64,000 bases of DNA, from contig JAWUZG010000135.1 of assembly GCA_036785705.1 (NCBI GenBank), positions 4,030,001 through 4,094,000 of the forward strand. Direction: 5' to 3'. Of this stretch, positions 16,417 to 30,552 are shown piece by piece. Made by a program: the position numbers and the translations under genes. Positions within the stretch are counted from its first letter, which is position 1, and each line of letters opens with the position of its first letter. This DNA is from Acanthornis magna. Lineage: Eukaryota; Chordata; Aves; Passeriformes; Acanthizidae. The notes below the pieces were generated by a model. That model was not told where the DNA came from, searched no databases, and was given only the letters and a program-made list of their open reading frames with translations.

Positions 16417-19400
16417 GGGCTGAGGTGCTGTGGAGCTTCTGAGAAACGCTGTGTGCTGCCAGGAAGTGCTGTGTTCTAAGGTGCTCCTGCTTTTTTTGCT
16501 TGTTGAACAGACTTTGAAATTTGTTTTTGCCTGGATGGCATCACATTGGTGTTGTCCCGTGTTCAGGGAAAGCTGCTGATGAGAAGTGGGGCCATACTGA
16601 AGGCTTGTTGTGACTAAAGGCCATGCCTTGGGGCCCTGTAAGCAGGGGTGCCAAAGGAGGCCCTGGCAGCTGTGCTGGGCCGCAGCAGCGGTGAGCAGCA
16701 AAGTCCCTGTGCGTGGGGCCTCTGCCAGCCGGCAGCTGTCCCGTTTGCTGCACTCGGGGGATCCGCAAATGAGCACGGCTCCTGGGCCCCCGATCCTGCT
16801 GCTCCCGGAGGCCTCAGGCTTTGGCCGCTGAGAAGATGGCAAGGCACGTGAAAGGAGTATTTCAGTAGCTTGGAGGGGAATTTTGCCTCGTAGAGCCTCT
16901 TTGTGTGCTTGTGGGAGTGCAGGTGTGCATGCGCTCTCTGCAATGTGGGAGAGGGGCTGCTCTGGTGGATTCAGAAGTGCTTTAGGTTTGTCCCTAAGTT
17001 CGGTCTCGAAGTTCCTGCAGTGCTATGGTAAGGGCTGTGTGGATCCTTTGCTGAGGTCTTGGGTTCCAGCTCAGTTCTAAGTGAAGCGTTGTGTAGTTGA
17101 AGTCCAGTTCAGTTGAAATGCCCTGAACTGCTGTTCCTGCCCTAAGTTGTTGATTTGAATTTGAGTTATCAAGTGAAATGTTGCTCAAGCTGAAGTGCTC
17201 TTAAGGGAAGTGCTCTTGAGCCTTTGGGCCATGTTCTTCTTATCCTGACCCTTTCTCTTCTTTAGAGACACAGCCTCACACACACGGACAGACAGACATA
17301 GATAATTTGGGTTTGATTTCATTTTGGATTGATTGACTCTGGATTTTTGTTTGTTGCTTTTCCTCGCTGTGCTTTGAGCATGGTATAAGTAGTAGAGTGA
17401 AGCTTGGCAAGGAAGCTTGTCCTGCTGTGGCTTTGCTATGAAATCTTTCTTTCCTAATAGCTTTCCCGTGATTCTCTTGAGTGATGTGCAAGTGCCTGTG
17501 CCATCACATCTCTTTAGCAGCGTGGAGCCGCCTGGGATGTCAGCACCGAGGTGCTGTGAGTGATTGCTTGTGACACCAGGGCTTCTGGGCAGCGTGTGGA
17601 CTCCTGGCGTGTGCCTATGGCTGTCCTGGGACAGCCTGTGAGCTCAGTGTTCTTTTGAAAGCTGGATAGCTCTGGCGTGTCCCCAGGGAGTTCCTGTGCC
17701 AAGATGGGACCTGCTGGCTCTTTGGCAGCCTGGAGATGGCTGGAGTGTGCCCAGGGGGCAACTGTGAGTGTCAGGGACTTGCCAGCTCTAGAGGAGGATG
17801 GAGAGTGCAGAGATGTCCCCATGGAGTCTCTGTGAGTGCCTGTGAGCTCAGAAGTCTATGGAGGCTTAAGGCAGCTGTGATGAAATGGGATGTCAGCAGG
17901 GGGGCATGTAATGAAATTTGATCTCCCAGCTTGTGGTGGTGCATTCCTCTCTCCTCCCCTTTTTGAGCCCCAGCATGATCTGAGAAATGCTCCTTAGGCA
18001 TCGGCCTTGAGGAACTGCAGCTTGGCTGAGCAGCTCTTGAGCTTATGAGAAACACTGTGTGCTCCCAGGAAGTGCTGCTGTCTAACGTGGTCCTGTTTTG
18101 TTTTTTTTTTTATCGTAACAGCCTTGGAAAAAAACAGCCTTGTTTTTGCCTGAATGGTAAACATTGCGTGCCAGTGTGCGTGTCCTCTCCGGAATGTGGC
18201 AGAGGGGCTGCTCTCCTGGATTCTGAAGTAGTTTAGAAGTGCAAGGAAGTTCTGCCTGTAAGTAAAATTACTATTGAGAGATGGTAAATCCTGTGGGGGT
18301 CCTTTTCTGAGGTGTTGGGCTTGAGTTCATTTCTATGTGAAGTCTTATTAACTTGAAATATGGTTAGGATTAAATGCTGTTAAGTGTTGTTCCTCTGCTA
18401 GGTGGTTAATTTGAAGGTAGAAATTTAAATGTTGCTCAAATGGACGTACTGTTAAGTGAAGTGCTCTTGAGCCTTTCAAGCGTGTTCTTGTAATCCCGAC
18501 ACTTTCTCTCCTTTGGAGACACTCGCACACGTACACAGACACAGACAGACAGACATAGGTAATTTTGGTTTAATTTCATTTTGGATTGATTGGATTTATT
18601 TTGTTTCATTTCCTCGCTGTGCCTTAAGCATGGTGTAGGTAGTAGAGTGGAGCTTGGCAAGGAAGCTTGTCCTGCTGTGGCTTTGCTATGAAATCTTTCT
18701 TTCCCGATAGCTTTCCTATGATTCTTGGAGTGATGTGCAAGTGCCTGTGCCATCACATCTCTTTAGCAGCGTGGAGCCACCTGGGATGTCAGCACCGAGG
18801 TGCTGGGAGTGAGTGCCTGTGACACCAGGGCTTCTGGGCAGCGTGTGGAGTCCTGGCATGTGCCTATGGCTGTCCTGGGACAGCCTGTGAGCTCAGTGTT
18901 CTTTTGAAAGCTGGATAGCTCTGGCGTGTCCCCAGGGAGTTCCTGTGCCAAGATGTGACCTGCTGGCTCTTTGGCAGCCTGGAGATGGCTGGAGTGTGCC
19001 CAGGGGGCAAGTGTGAGTGTCAGGGACTTGCCCGCTCTTGAGGAGGATGGAGGGTGCAGGGATGTCCCCATGGAGGCCCTGTGAGTGCCCGTGAGGTGGC
19101 GGCACCTTAGCAGCGTGAGACTCGTGGGCTGTCAGCCCTGAGAGCCTGTTGAAGGCCGTGATGTGCGTGCAGAGAGGTTTGTCAAATGGGAGAGTCGTGG
19201 CATGTCCCTATGGAGCCGCTGGGGTTGTGTGTGCCCTCAGTGTTCTTGAGGAGCCTCGAGAGCCCTGGGATGGCCCCGTGGAAGCGCAGGGAGTGCCTGT
19301 GACATAGCAGCGGTGCCTGATGAGATCCAAGGGCCCTGGGATGTCAGCTTGGAATGGCTGTGAGTGCCTGAGAGCACACGTCTGTCTCTCATGGCCGGAG

Positions 19401-21129
19401 AGCTGTGGCAGGTGCCCATGGTAGGTGTGTGAGTGCAGGTGAGCTCAGGGCTCTGCAGAAGGCTGTAGGCCTGTGGGCTGTGAGGCTGGAAGGCCTGGGA
19501 GTGCTTTGGAGCTGAGTGCTCTGTAGCAGTCGGGAGCCGCCTGGGAGGTTGTAGCAGGATGCTTTGGGCCGGCTGCTTTGCCTTGGAACGTGGTGCAGGC
19601 ACTTGGAGCATGTGCTATTTGCAAATGTCTCCAGGTGTCTTTCAGAGGGCCAGCGTGTGTTGTTTTGGCCTTGAATTCTGCTGAAAGTCCTTCTGGCAAG
19701 GAAGCCTGCATGAAGGTGCTGCTAGTGAGGCAAAGATTTGGCAGCTGAGCAGCTGCCGGGAGTTGCAGGCGTCTGCCTGACAGTCAGTCCCTTGAGAGTG
19801 TCAATGTGCAGTCAGTCCCCTTTCCTAGGGGAGGTTTTTCTAGTGTGTTCCTCCTTGGAGTGTGTGTGGGCTCCTGCTGGGGAAGTGGACAGCAAGCAAG
19901 GGCACTGTTGGTGGTGAAGGGAGAGAGAGCTGCCCAGGAGTGTTGGTGTGGTGAGTTACATGGAGCTCTACTTGGGAATTGGGTTTTTTTGCTTGCTGTA
20001 AGATATGACTGCTTTCCTATTGTTTTCATAGAATGCACTCCATTGTACTCTGTGTAGGCTCCCAGGAGTAGGTTTAGCTTTTCTATGGAGTGGTCAGTAA
20101 TTGGGATTGAGTTGTCTGTGTCGAATCATTTGTGTTAGGGAAGAGCTGCTTTTCTAGGAATAGATCAGATGGGCCATTTGTAAGTGCTGCGGGACAGAGT
20201 TACCTAAAGCACTGGCTTTAAGTGTGAGGCTGGGATTGGATGCAGCCGCCGCCAAGGCTCCTGTGTCTGAGAAGGAGTTGAGAAAGCCAAGGGCTGCTCT
20301 CTGGCCCTCGTGACTCAGTGGCCAGGCTGCTCTGGGAGCCTTTGTGTGAATCTGCCAGCACAGCAGCGACAGATGTCCCCGAGGAGCTTGTGTGAGTGCA
20401 GGTGAGATCAGAGCTCTTGAGCAGCCTGGAGAGCCTGGGGATGTGGCCACGGAGCCGCCAGGATATCTGGTGACCTCGGGGTTCCTATGAGCAGAGGGAG
20501 CACTAAGATGTGCCCATGGCACCTGTGTAAGTGCCTGTGGCTAAAGGGCTCTTTTGCAGCCTGGAGAGCCTTGGCATGTGGCCATGAAGCCACAGTGCGT
20601 GTCTGTGACATCAGAGCGCTTTGGCAGCATGGAAAGGCCTGGAATGGCTGCAGGGGCCAGAGGTGAGTGCCTGTGGCATCAGAGCTGTCCAGCAGCAGCA
20701 GGGAGACGGAGGGAATGTCACAGGCCATGCCCTGTGAGTTGCTGTGACAGCATGGCTCCTTAGCAGCGTGCAGATTGCCGGGATGTTACCCTGCAGGCCC
20801 TGGCATTGCCCTGGTCGTGTGTGTTGTTTAGGAAGATAGAGAGAGCCGTGGCATGTCCCCCTGGAAGGCCAGGGAGTGGCAGTTGCAAAAGAGCTCCTTA
20901 GCACTTAGAGACACGTGGGATGTCCCCATGGAGGCACTGTGAGAGCCCGTGACCTCAGAGGTCTTTGGAAGCTGAGAGAGCCCCGGGATGCCATGGGATG
21001 TGAGCATGGGGAGCCTGTGGGCAGGTGTGATGTCCCTGCTTGTGCTGGTGCATCCCCCCCTGCCCTTTTTTCAGGCTGCAGCATGATATGAGAAATGCTG
21101 CTGAGGCCTTGGCCTTGACGAATGCAGCG
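16417..21129 (+). repeat. Array unit 3 (4713 bp)
   Basis: Marker states: A in 'gctgcactcg' near the start, C at 17001 ('ttcggtctc', shared only with units 4 and 6), 'ggcaactg', 'agtctctg', 11-T run, 'cacgtac' in the microsatellite and 'ccctgcagg' near the end. It combines the first-half states of unit 4 with the module-B entry of units 1, 6 and 7. Confidence 0.95.
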
Positions 21130-24100
21130 GGGCTGAGGTGCTGTGGAGCTTCTGAGAAACGCTGTGTGCTGCCAGGAAGTGCTGTGTTCTAAGGTGCTCC
21201 TGCTTTTTTTGCTTGTTGAACAGACTTTGAAATTTGTTTTTGCCTGGATGGCATCACATTGGTGTTGTCCCGTGTTCAGGGAAAGCTGCTGATGAGAAGT
21301 GGGGCCATACTGAAGGCTTGTTGTGACTAAAGGCCATGCCTTGGGGCCCTGTAAGCAGGGGTGCCAAAGGAGGCCCTGGCAGCTGTGCTGGGCCGCAGCA
21401 GCGGTGAGCAGCAAAGTCCCTGTGCGTGGGGCCTCTGCCAGCCGGCAGCTGTCCCGTTTGCTGCACTCGGGGGATCCGCAAATGAGCACGGCTCCTGGGC
21501 CCCCGATCCTGCTGCTCCCGGAGGCCTCAGGCTTTGGCCGCTGAGAAGATGGCAAGGCACGTGAAAGGAGTATTTCAGTAGCTTGGAGGGGAATTTTGCC
21601 TCGTAGAGCCTCTTTGTGTGCTTGTGGGAGTGCAGGTGTGCATGCGCTCTCTGCAATGTGGGAGAGGGGCTGCTCTGGTGGATTCAGAAGTGCTTTAGGT
21701 TTGTCCCTAAGTTCGGTCTCGAAGTTCCTGCAGTGCTATGGTAAGGGCTGTGTGGATCCTTTGCTGAGGTCTTGGGTTCCAGCTCAGTTCTAAGTGAAGC
21801 GTTGTGTAGTTGAAGTCCAGTTCAGTTGAAATGCCCTGAACTGCTGTTCCTGCCCTAAGTTGTTGATTTGAATTTGAGTTATCAAGTGAAATGTTGCTCA
21901 AGCTGAAGTGCTCTTAAGGGAAGTGCTCTTGAGCCTTTGGGCCATGTTCTTCTTATCCTGACCCTTTCTCTTCTTTAGAGACACAGCCTCACACACACGG
22001 ACAGACAGACATAGATAATTTGGGTTTGATTTCATTTTGGATTGATTGACTCTGGATTTTTGTTTGTTGCTTTTCCTCGCTGTGCTTTGAGCATGGTATA
22101 AGTAGTAGAGTGAAGCTTGGCAAGGAAGCTTGTCCTGCTGTGGCTTTGCTATGAAATCTTTCTTTCCTAATAGCTTTCCCGTGATTCTCTTGAGTGATGT
22201 GCAAGTGCCTGTGCCATCACATCTCTTTAGCAGCGTGGAGCCGCCTGGGATGTCAGCACCGAGGTGCTGTGAGTGATTGCTTGTGACACCAGGGCTTCTG
22301 GGCAGCGTGTGGAGTCCTGGCGTGTGCCTATGGCTGTCCTGGGACAGCCTGTGAGCTCAGTGCTCTTTTGAAAGCTGGATAGCTCTGGCGTGTCCCCAGG
22401 GAGTTCCTGTGCCAAGATGTGACCTGCTGGCTCTTTGGCAGCCTGGAGATGGCTGGAGTGTGCCCAGGGGGCAAGTGTGAGTGTCAGGGACTTGCCAGCT
22501 CTTGAGGAGGATGGAGAGTGCAGAGATGTCCCCATGGAGCCCCTGTGAGTGCCTGTGAGCTCAGAAGTCTATGGAGGCTTAAGGCAGCTGTGATGAAATG
22601 GGATGTCAGCAGGGGGGCATGTAATGAAATTTGATCTCCCAGCTTGTGGTGGTGCATTCCTCTCTCCTCCCCTTTTTGAGCCCCAGCATGATCTGAGAAA
22701 TGCTCCTTAGGCATCGGCCTTGAGGAACTGCAGCTTGGCTGAGCAGCTCTTGAGCTTATGAGAAACACTGTGTGCTCCCAGGAAGTGCTGCTGTCTAACG
22801 TGGTCCTGTTTTGTTTTTTTTTTATCGTAACAGCCTTGGAAAAAAACAGCCTTGTTTTTGCCTGAATGGTAAACATTGCGTGCCAGTGTGCGTGTCCTCT
22901 CCGGAATGTGGCAGAGGGGCTGCTCTCCTGGATTCTGAAGTAGTTTAGAAGTGCAAGGAAGTTCTGCCTGTAAGTAAAATTACTATTGAGAGATGGTAAA
23001 TCCTGTGGGGGTCCTTTTCTGAGGTGTTGGGCTTGAGTTCATTTCTATGTGAAGTCTTATTAACTTGAAATATGGTTAGGATTAAATGCTGTTAAGTGTT
23101 GTTCCTCTGCTAGGTGGTTAATTTGAAGGTAGAAATTTAAATGTTGCTCAAATGGACGTACTGTTAAGTGAAGTGCTCTTGAGCCTTTCAAGCGTGTTCT
23201 TGTAATCCCGACACTTTCTCTCCTTTGGAGACACTCGCACACGTACACAGACACAGACAGACAGACATAGGTAATTTTGGTTTAATTTCATTTTGGATTG
23301 ATTGGATTTATTTTGTTTCATTTCCTCGCTGTGCCTTAAGCATGGTGTAGGTAGTAGAGTGGAGCTTGGCAAGGAAGCTTGTCCTGCTGTGGCTTTGCTA
23401 TGAAATCTTTCTTTCCCGATAGCTTTCCTATGATTCTTGGAGTGATGTGCAAGTGCCTGTGCCATCACATCTCTTTAGCAGCGTGGAGCCACCTGGGATG
23501 TCAGCACCGAGGTGCTGGGAGTGAGTGCCTGTGACACCAGGGCTTCTGGGCAGCGTGTGGAGTCCTGGCATGTGCCTATGGCTGTCCTGGGACAGCCTGT
23601 GAGCTCAGTGTTCTTTTGAAAGCTGGATAGCTCTGGCGTGTCCCCAGGGAGTTCCTGTGCCAAGATGTGACCTGCTGGCTCTTTGGCAGCCTGGAGATGG
23701 CTGGAGTGTGCCCAGGGGGCAAGTGTGAGTGTCAGGGACTTGCCCGCTCTTGAGGAGGATGGAGGGTGCAGGGATGTCCCCATGGAGGCCCTGTGAGTGC
23801 CCGTGAGGTGGCGGCACCTTAGCAGCGTGAGACTCGTGGGCTGTCAGCCCTGAGAGCCTGTTGAAGGCCGTGATGTGCGTGCAGAGAGGTTTGTCAAATG
23901 GGAGAGTCGTGGCATGTCCCTATGGAGCCGCTGGGGTTGTGTGTGCCCTCAGTGTTCTTGAGGAGCCTCGAGAGCCCTGGGATGGCCCCGTGGAAGCGCA
24001 GGGAGTGCCTGTGACATAGCAGCGGTGCCTGATGAGATCCAAGGGCCCTGGGATGTCAGCTTGGAATGGCTGTGAGTGCCTGAGAGCACACGTCTGTCTC

Positions 24101-25841
24101 TCATGGCCGGAGAGCTGTGGCAGGTGCCCATGGTAGGTGTGTGAGTGCAGGTGAGCTCAGGGCTCTGCAGAAGGCTGTAGGCCTGTGGGCTGTGAGGCTG
24201 GAAGGCCTGGGAGTGCTTTGGAGCTGAGTGCTCTGTAGCAGTCGGGAGCCGCCTGGGAGGTTGTAGCAGGATGCTTTGGGCCGGCTGCTTTGCCTTGGAA
24301 CGTGGTGCAGGCACTTGGAGCATGTGCTATTTGCAAATGTCTCCAGGTGTCTTTCAGAGGGCCAGCGTGTGTTGTTTTGGCCTTGAATTCTGCTGAAAGT
24401 CCTTCTGGCAAGGAAGCCTGCATGAAGGTGCTGCTAGTGAGGCAAAGATTTGGCAGCTGAGCAGCTGCCGGGAGTTGCAGGCGTCTGCCTGACAGTCAGT
24501 CCCTTGAGAGTGTCAATGTGCAGTCAGTCCCCTTTCCTAGGGGAGGTTTTTCTAGTGTGTTCCTCCTTGGAGTGTGTGTGGGCTCCTGCTGGGGAAGTGG
24601 ACAGCAAGCAAGGGCACTGTTGGTGGTGAAGGGAGAGAGAGCTGCCCAGGAGTGTTGGTGTGGTGAGTTACATGGAGCTCTACTTGGGAATTGGGTTTTT
24701 TTGCTTGCTGTAAGATATGACTGCTTTCCTATTGTTTTCATAGAATGCACTCCATTGTACTCTGTGTAGGCTCCCAGGAGTAGGTTTAGCTTTTCTATGG
24801 AGTGGTCAGTAATTGGGATTGAGTTGTCTGTGTCGAATCATTTGTGTTAGGGAAGAGCTGCTTTTCTAGGAATAGATCAGATGGGCCATTTGTAAGTGCT
24901 GCGGGACAGAGTTACCTAAAGCACTGGCTTTAAGTGTGAGGCTGGGATTGGATGCAGCCGCCGCCAAGGCTCCTGTGTCTGAGAAGGAGTTGAGAAAGCC
25001 AAGGGCTGCTCTCTGGCCCTCGTGACTCAGTGGCCAGGCTGCTCTGGGAGCCTTTGTGTGAATCTGCCAGCACAGCAGCGACAGATGTCCCCGAGGAGCT
25101 TGTGTGAGTGCAGGTGAGATCAGAGCTCTTGAGCAGCCTGGAGAGCCTGGGGATGTGGCCACGGAGCCGCCAGGATATCTGGTGACCTCGGGGTTCCTAT
25201 GAGCAGAGGGAGCACTAAGATGTGCCCATGGCACCTGTGTAAGTGCCTGTGGCTAAAGGGCTCTTTTGCAGCCTGGAGAGCCTTGGCATGTGGCCATGAA
25301 GCCACAGTGCGTGTCTGTGACATCAGAGCGCTTTGGCAGCATGGAAAGGCCTGGAATGGCTGCAGGGGCCAGAGGTGAGTGCCTGTGACATCAGAGCTGT
25401 CCAGCAGCAGCAGGGAGACGGAGGGAATGTCACAGGCCATGCCCTGTGAGTTGCTGTGACAGCATGGCTCCTTAGCAGCGTGCAGATTGCCGGGATGTTA
25501 CCCTGCAGGCCCTGGCATTGCCCTGGTCGTGTGTGTTGTTTAGGAAGATAGAGAGAGCCGTGGCATGTCCCCCTGGAAGGCCAGGGAGTGGCAGTTGCAA
25601 AAGAGCTCCTTAGCACTTAGAGACACGTGGGATGTCCCCATGGAGGCACTGTGAGAGCCCGTGACCTCAGAGGTCTTTGGAAGCTGAGAGAGCCCTGGGA
25701 TGCCATGGGATGTGAGCATGGGGAGCCTGTGGGCAGGTGTGATGTCCCTGCTTGTGCTGGTGCATCCCCCCCTGCCATTTTTTCAGGCTGCAGCATGATA
25801 TGAGAAATGCTGCTGAGGCCTTGGCCTTGACGAATGCAGCG
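21130..25841 (+). repeat. Array unit 4 (4712 bp)
   Basis: Shares 'ttcggtctc' with units 3 and 6, but has 'agcccctg' and the 10-T run like units 8 and 9. Near its end it has 'gtgacatcag' (shared with units 9, 10 and 12) and private changes 'gagccctggga' (about 25690) and 'ctgccattttttc' (about 25776). Confidence 0.95.
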
Positions 25842-28800
25842 GGGCTGAGGTGCTGTGGAGCTTCTGAGAAACGCTGTGTGCTGCCAGGAAGTGCTGTGTT
25901 CTAAGGTGCTCCTGCTTTTTTTGCTTGTTGAACAGACTTTGAAATTTGTTTTTGCCTGGATGGCATCACATTGGTGTTGTCCCGTGTTCAGGGAAAGCTG
26001 CCGATGAGAAGTGGGGCCAGGCTGAAGGCTTGTTGTGACTAAAGGCCGTGCCTTGGGGCCCTGTAAGCAGGGGTGCCAAAGGAGGCCCTGGCAGCTGTGC
26101 TGGGCCGCAGCAGCAGTGAGCAGCAAAGTCCCTGTGCGTGGGGCCTCTGCCAGCCGGCAGCTGTCCCGTTTGCTGCACTCGGGGCATCCGCGAAGGAGCA
26201 CGGCTCCTGGCCCCCGATCCTGCTGCTCCCGGAGGCCTCAGGCTTTGGCCGCTGAGAAGATGGCAAGGCACGTGAAAGGAGTATTTCAGTAGCTTGGAGG
26301 GGAATTTTGCCTCGTAGAGCCTCTTTGTGTGCTTGTGGGAGTGCAGGTGTTCATGCGCTCTCTGCAATGTGGGAGAGGAGCTGCTCTGGTGGATTCAGAA
26401 GTGCTTTAGGTTTGTCCCTAAGTTAGGTCTCGAAGTTCCTGCAGTGCTATGGTAAGGGCTGTGTGGATCCTTTGCTGAGGTCTTGGGTTCCAGCTCAGTT
26501 CTAAGTGAAGCGTTGTGTAGTTGAAGTCCAGTTCAGTTGAAATGCCCTGAACTGCTGTTCCTGCCCTAAGCTGTTGATTTGAATTTGAGTTATCAAGTGA
26601 AATGTTGCTCAAGCTGAAGTGCTCTTAAGGGAAGTGCTCTTGAGCCTTTGGGCCATGTTCTTCTTATCCTGACCCTTTCTCTTCTTTAGAGACACAGCCT
26701 CACACACACGGACAGACAGACATAGATAATTTGGGTTTGATTTCATTTTGGATTGATTGACTCTGGATTTTTGTTTGTTGCTTTTCCTCGCTGTGCTTTG
26801 AGCATGGTGTAAGTAGTAGAGTGAAGCTTGGCAAGGAAGCTTGTCCTGCTGTGGCTTTGCTATGAAATCTTTCTTTCCCGATAGCTTTCCCGTGATTCTC
26901 TTGAGTGATGTGCAAGTGCCTGTGCCATCACATCTCTTTAGCAGCGTGGAGCCGCCTGGGATGTCAGCACCGAGGTGCTGTGAGTGATTGCTTGTGACAC
27001 CAGGGCTTCTGGGCAGCGTGTGGACTCCTGGCGTGTGCCTATGGCTGTCCTGGGACAGCCTGTGAGCTCAGTGCTCTTTTGAAAGCTGGATAGCTCTGGC
27101 GTGTCCCCAGGGAGTTCCTGTGCCAAGATGTGACCTGCTGGCTCTTTGGCAGCCTGGAGATGGCTGGAGTGTGCCCAGGGGGCAAGTGTGAGTGTCAGGG
27201 ACTTGCCAGCTCTTGAGGAGGATGGAGAGTGCAGAGATGTCCCCATGGAGCCCCTGTGAGTGCCTGTGAGCTCAGAAGTCTATGGAGGCTTAAGGCAGCT
27301 GTGATGAAATGGGATGTCAGCAGGGGGGCATGTAATGAAATTTGATCTCCCAGCTTGTGGTGGTGCATTCCTCTCTCCTCCCCTTTTTGAGCCCCAGCAT
27401 GATCTGAGAAATGCTCCTTAGGCATCGGCCTTGAGGAACTGCAGCTTGGCTGAGCAGCTCTTGAGCTTATGAGAAACACTGTGTGCTCCCAGGAAGTGCT
27501 GCTGTCTAACGTGGTCCTGTTTTGTTTTTTTTTTATCGTAACAGCCTTGGAAAAAAACAGCCTTGTTTTTGCCTGAATGGTAAACATTGCGTGCCAGTGT
27601 GCGTGTCCTCTCCGGAATGTGGCAGAGGGGCTGCTCTCCTGGATTCTGAAGTAGTTTAGAAGTGCAAGGAAGTTCTGCCTGTAAGTAAAATTACTATTGA
27701 GAGATGGTAAATCCTGTGGGGGTCCTTTTCTGAGGTGTTGGGCTTGAGTTCATTTCTATGTGAAGTCTTATTAACTTGAAATATGGTTAGGATTAAATGC
27801 TGTTAAGTGTTGTTCCTCTGCTAGGTGGTTAATTTGAAGGTAGAAATTTAAATGTTGCTCAAATGGACGTACTGTTAAGTGAAGTGCTCTTGAGCCTTTC
27901 AAGCGTGTTCTTGTAATCCCGACACTTTCTCTCCTTTGGAGACACTCGCACGCATACACAGACACAGACAGACAGACATAGGTAATTTTGGTTTAATTTC
28001 ATTTTGGATTGATTGGATTTATTTTGTTTCATTTCCTCGCTGTGCCTTAAGCATGGTGTAGGTAGTAGAGTGGAGCTTGACAAGGAAGCTTGTCCTGCTG
28101 TGGCTTTGCTATGAAATCTTTCTTTCCCGATAGCTTTCCTATGATTCTTGGAGTGATGTGCAAGTGCCTGTGCCATCACATCTCTTTAGCAGCGTGGAGC
28201 CACCTGGGATGTCAGCACCGAGGTGCTGGGAGTGAGTGCCTGTGACACCAGGGCTTCTGGGCAGCGTGTGGAGTCCTGGCATGTGCCTATGGCTGTCCTG
28301 GGACAGCCTGTGAGCTCAGTGTTCTTTTGAAAGCTGGATAGCTCTGGCGTGTCCCCAGGGAGTTCCTGTGCCAAGATGTGACCTGCTGGCTCTTTGGCAG
28401 CCTGGAGATGGCTGGAGTGTGCCCAGGGGGCAAGTGTGAGTGTCAGGGACTTGCCAGCTCTTGAGGAGGATGGAGGGTGCAGGGATGTCCCCATGGAGGC
28501 CCTGTGAGTGCCTGTGAGGTGGCGGCACCTTAGCAGCGTGAGACTCGTGGGCTGTCAGCCCTGAGAGCCTGTTGAAGGCCGTGATGTGCGTGCAGAGAGG
28601 TTTGTCAAATGGGAGAGTCGTGGCATGTCCCTATGGAGCCGCTGGGGTTGTGTGTGCCCTCAGTGTTCTTGAGGAGCCTCGAGAGCCCTGGGATGGCCCC
28701 GTGGAAGCGCAGGGAGTGCCTGTGACATAGCAGCGGTGCCTGATGAGATCCAAGGGCCCTGGGATGTCAGCTTGGAATGGCTGTGAGTGCCTGAGAGCAC

Positions 28801-30552
28801 ACGTCTGTCTCTCATGGCCGGAGAGCTGTGGCAGGTGCCCATGGTAGGTGTGTGAGTGCAGGTGAGCTCAGGGCTCTGCAGAAGGCTGTAGGCCTGTGGG
28901 CTGTGAGGCTGGAAGGCCTGGGAGTGCTTTGGAGCTGAGTGCTCTGTAGCAGTCGGGAGCCGCCTGGGAGGTTGTAGCAGGATGCTTTGGGCCGGCTGCT
29001 TTGCCTTGGAACGTGGTGCAGGCACTTGGAGCATGTGCTATTTGCAAATGTCTCCAGGTGTCTTTCAGAGGGCCAGCGTGTGTTGTTTTGGCCTTGAATT
29101 CTGCTGAAAGTCCTTCTGGCAAGGAAGCCTGCATGAAGGTGCTGCTAGTGAGGCAAAGATTTGGCAGCTGAGCAGCTGCCGGGAGTTGCAGGCGTCTGCC
29201 TGACAGTCAGTCCCTTGAGAGTGTCAATGTGCAGTCAGTCCCCTTTCCTAGGGGAGGTTTTTCTAGTGTGTTCCTCCTTGGAGTGTGTGTGGGCTCCTGC
29301 TGGGGAAGTGGACAGCAAGCAAGGGCACTGTTGGTGGTGAAGGGAGAGAGAGCTGCCCAGGAGTGTTGGTGTGGTGAGTTACATGGAGCTCTACTTGGGA
29401 ATTGGGTTTTTTTGCTTGCTGTAAGATATGACTGCTTTCCTATTGTTTTCATAGAGTGCACTCCATTGTACTCTGTGTAGCCTCCCAGGAGTAGGTTTAG
29501 CTTTTCTATGGAGTGGTCAGTAACTGGGATTGAGTTGTCTGTGTCGAATCATTTGTGTTAGGGAAGAGCTGCTTTTCTAGGAATAGATCAGATGGGCCAT
29601 TTGTAAGTGCTGCGGGACAGAGTTACCTAAAGCACTGGCTTTAAGTGTGAGGCTGGGATTGGATGCAGCCGCCGCCAAGGCTCCTGTGTCTGAGAAGGAG
29701 TTGAGAAAGCCAAGGGCTGCTCTCTGGCCCTCGTGACTCAGTGGCCAGGCTGCTCTGGGAGCCTTTGTGTGAATCTGCCAGCACAGCAGCGACAGATGTC
29801 CCCGAGGAGCTTGTGTGAGTGCAGGTGAGATCAGAGCTCTTGAGCAGCCTGGAGAGCCTGGGGATGTGGCCACGGAGCCGCCAGGATATCTGGTGACCTC
29901 GGGGTTCCTATGAGCAGAGGGAGCACTAAGATGTGCCCATGGCACCTGTGTAAGTGCCTGTGGCTAAAGGGCTCTTTTGCAGCCTGGAGAGCCTTGGCAT
30001 GTGGCCATGAAGCCACAGTGCGTGTCTGTGACATCAGAGTGCTTTGGCAGCATGGAAAGGCCTGGAATGGCTGCAGGGGCCAGAGATGAGTGCCTGTGGC
30101 ATCAGAGCTGTCCAGCAGCAGCAGGGAGATGGAGGGAATGTCACAGGCCATGCCCTGTGAGTTGCTGTGACAGCGTGGCTCCTTAGCAGCGTGCAGATTG
30201 CCGGGATGTTACCCTTGAGGCCCTGGCATTGCCCTGGTCGTGTGTGTTGTTTAGGAAGATAGAGAGAGCCGTGGCATGTCCCCCTGGAAGGCCAGGGAGT
30301 GGCAGTTGCAAAAGAGCTCCTTAGCACTTAGAGACACGTGGGATGTCCCCATGGAGGCACTGTGAGAGCCCGTGACCTCAGAGGTCTTTGGAAGCTGAGA
30401 GAGCCCCGGGATGCCATGGGATGTGAGCATGGGGAGCCTGTGGGCAGGTGTGATGTCCCTGCTTGTGCTGGTGCATCCCCCCCTGCCCTTTTTTCAGGCT
30501 GCAGCATGATATGAGAAATGCTGCTGAGGCCTTGGCCTTGACGAATGCAGCG
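25842..30552 (+). repeat. Array unit 5 (4711 bp), divergent subtype
   Basis: The most divergent full unit. Its start has 'gctgccgatgag', 'ggccaggctg' and 'gcatccgcgaagg', shared only with the partial unit 13. It also lacks one G in 'ctcctggccccc'. Later it has 'tagagtgcactcc' (G at 29456) and 'gtagcctccc' (29481), shared only with unit 12. Private changes include 'aagctgttga' (26571), 'gcacgcatac', 'gagcttgacaagg' (about 28075), 'agtaactggg' (29524) and 'gagatggaggg' (about 30125). Confidence 0.95.
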
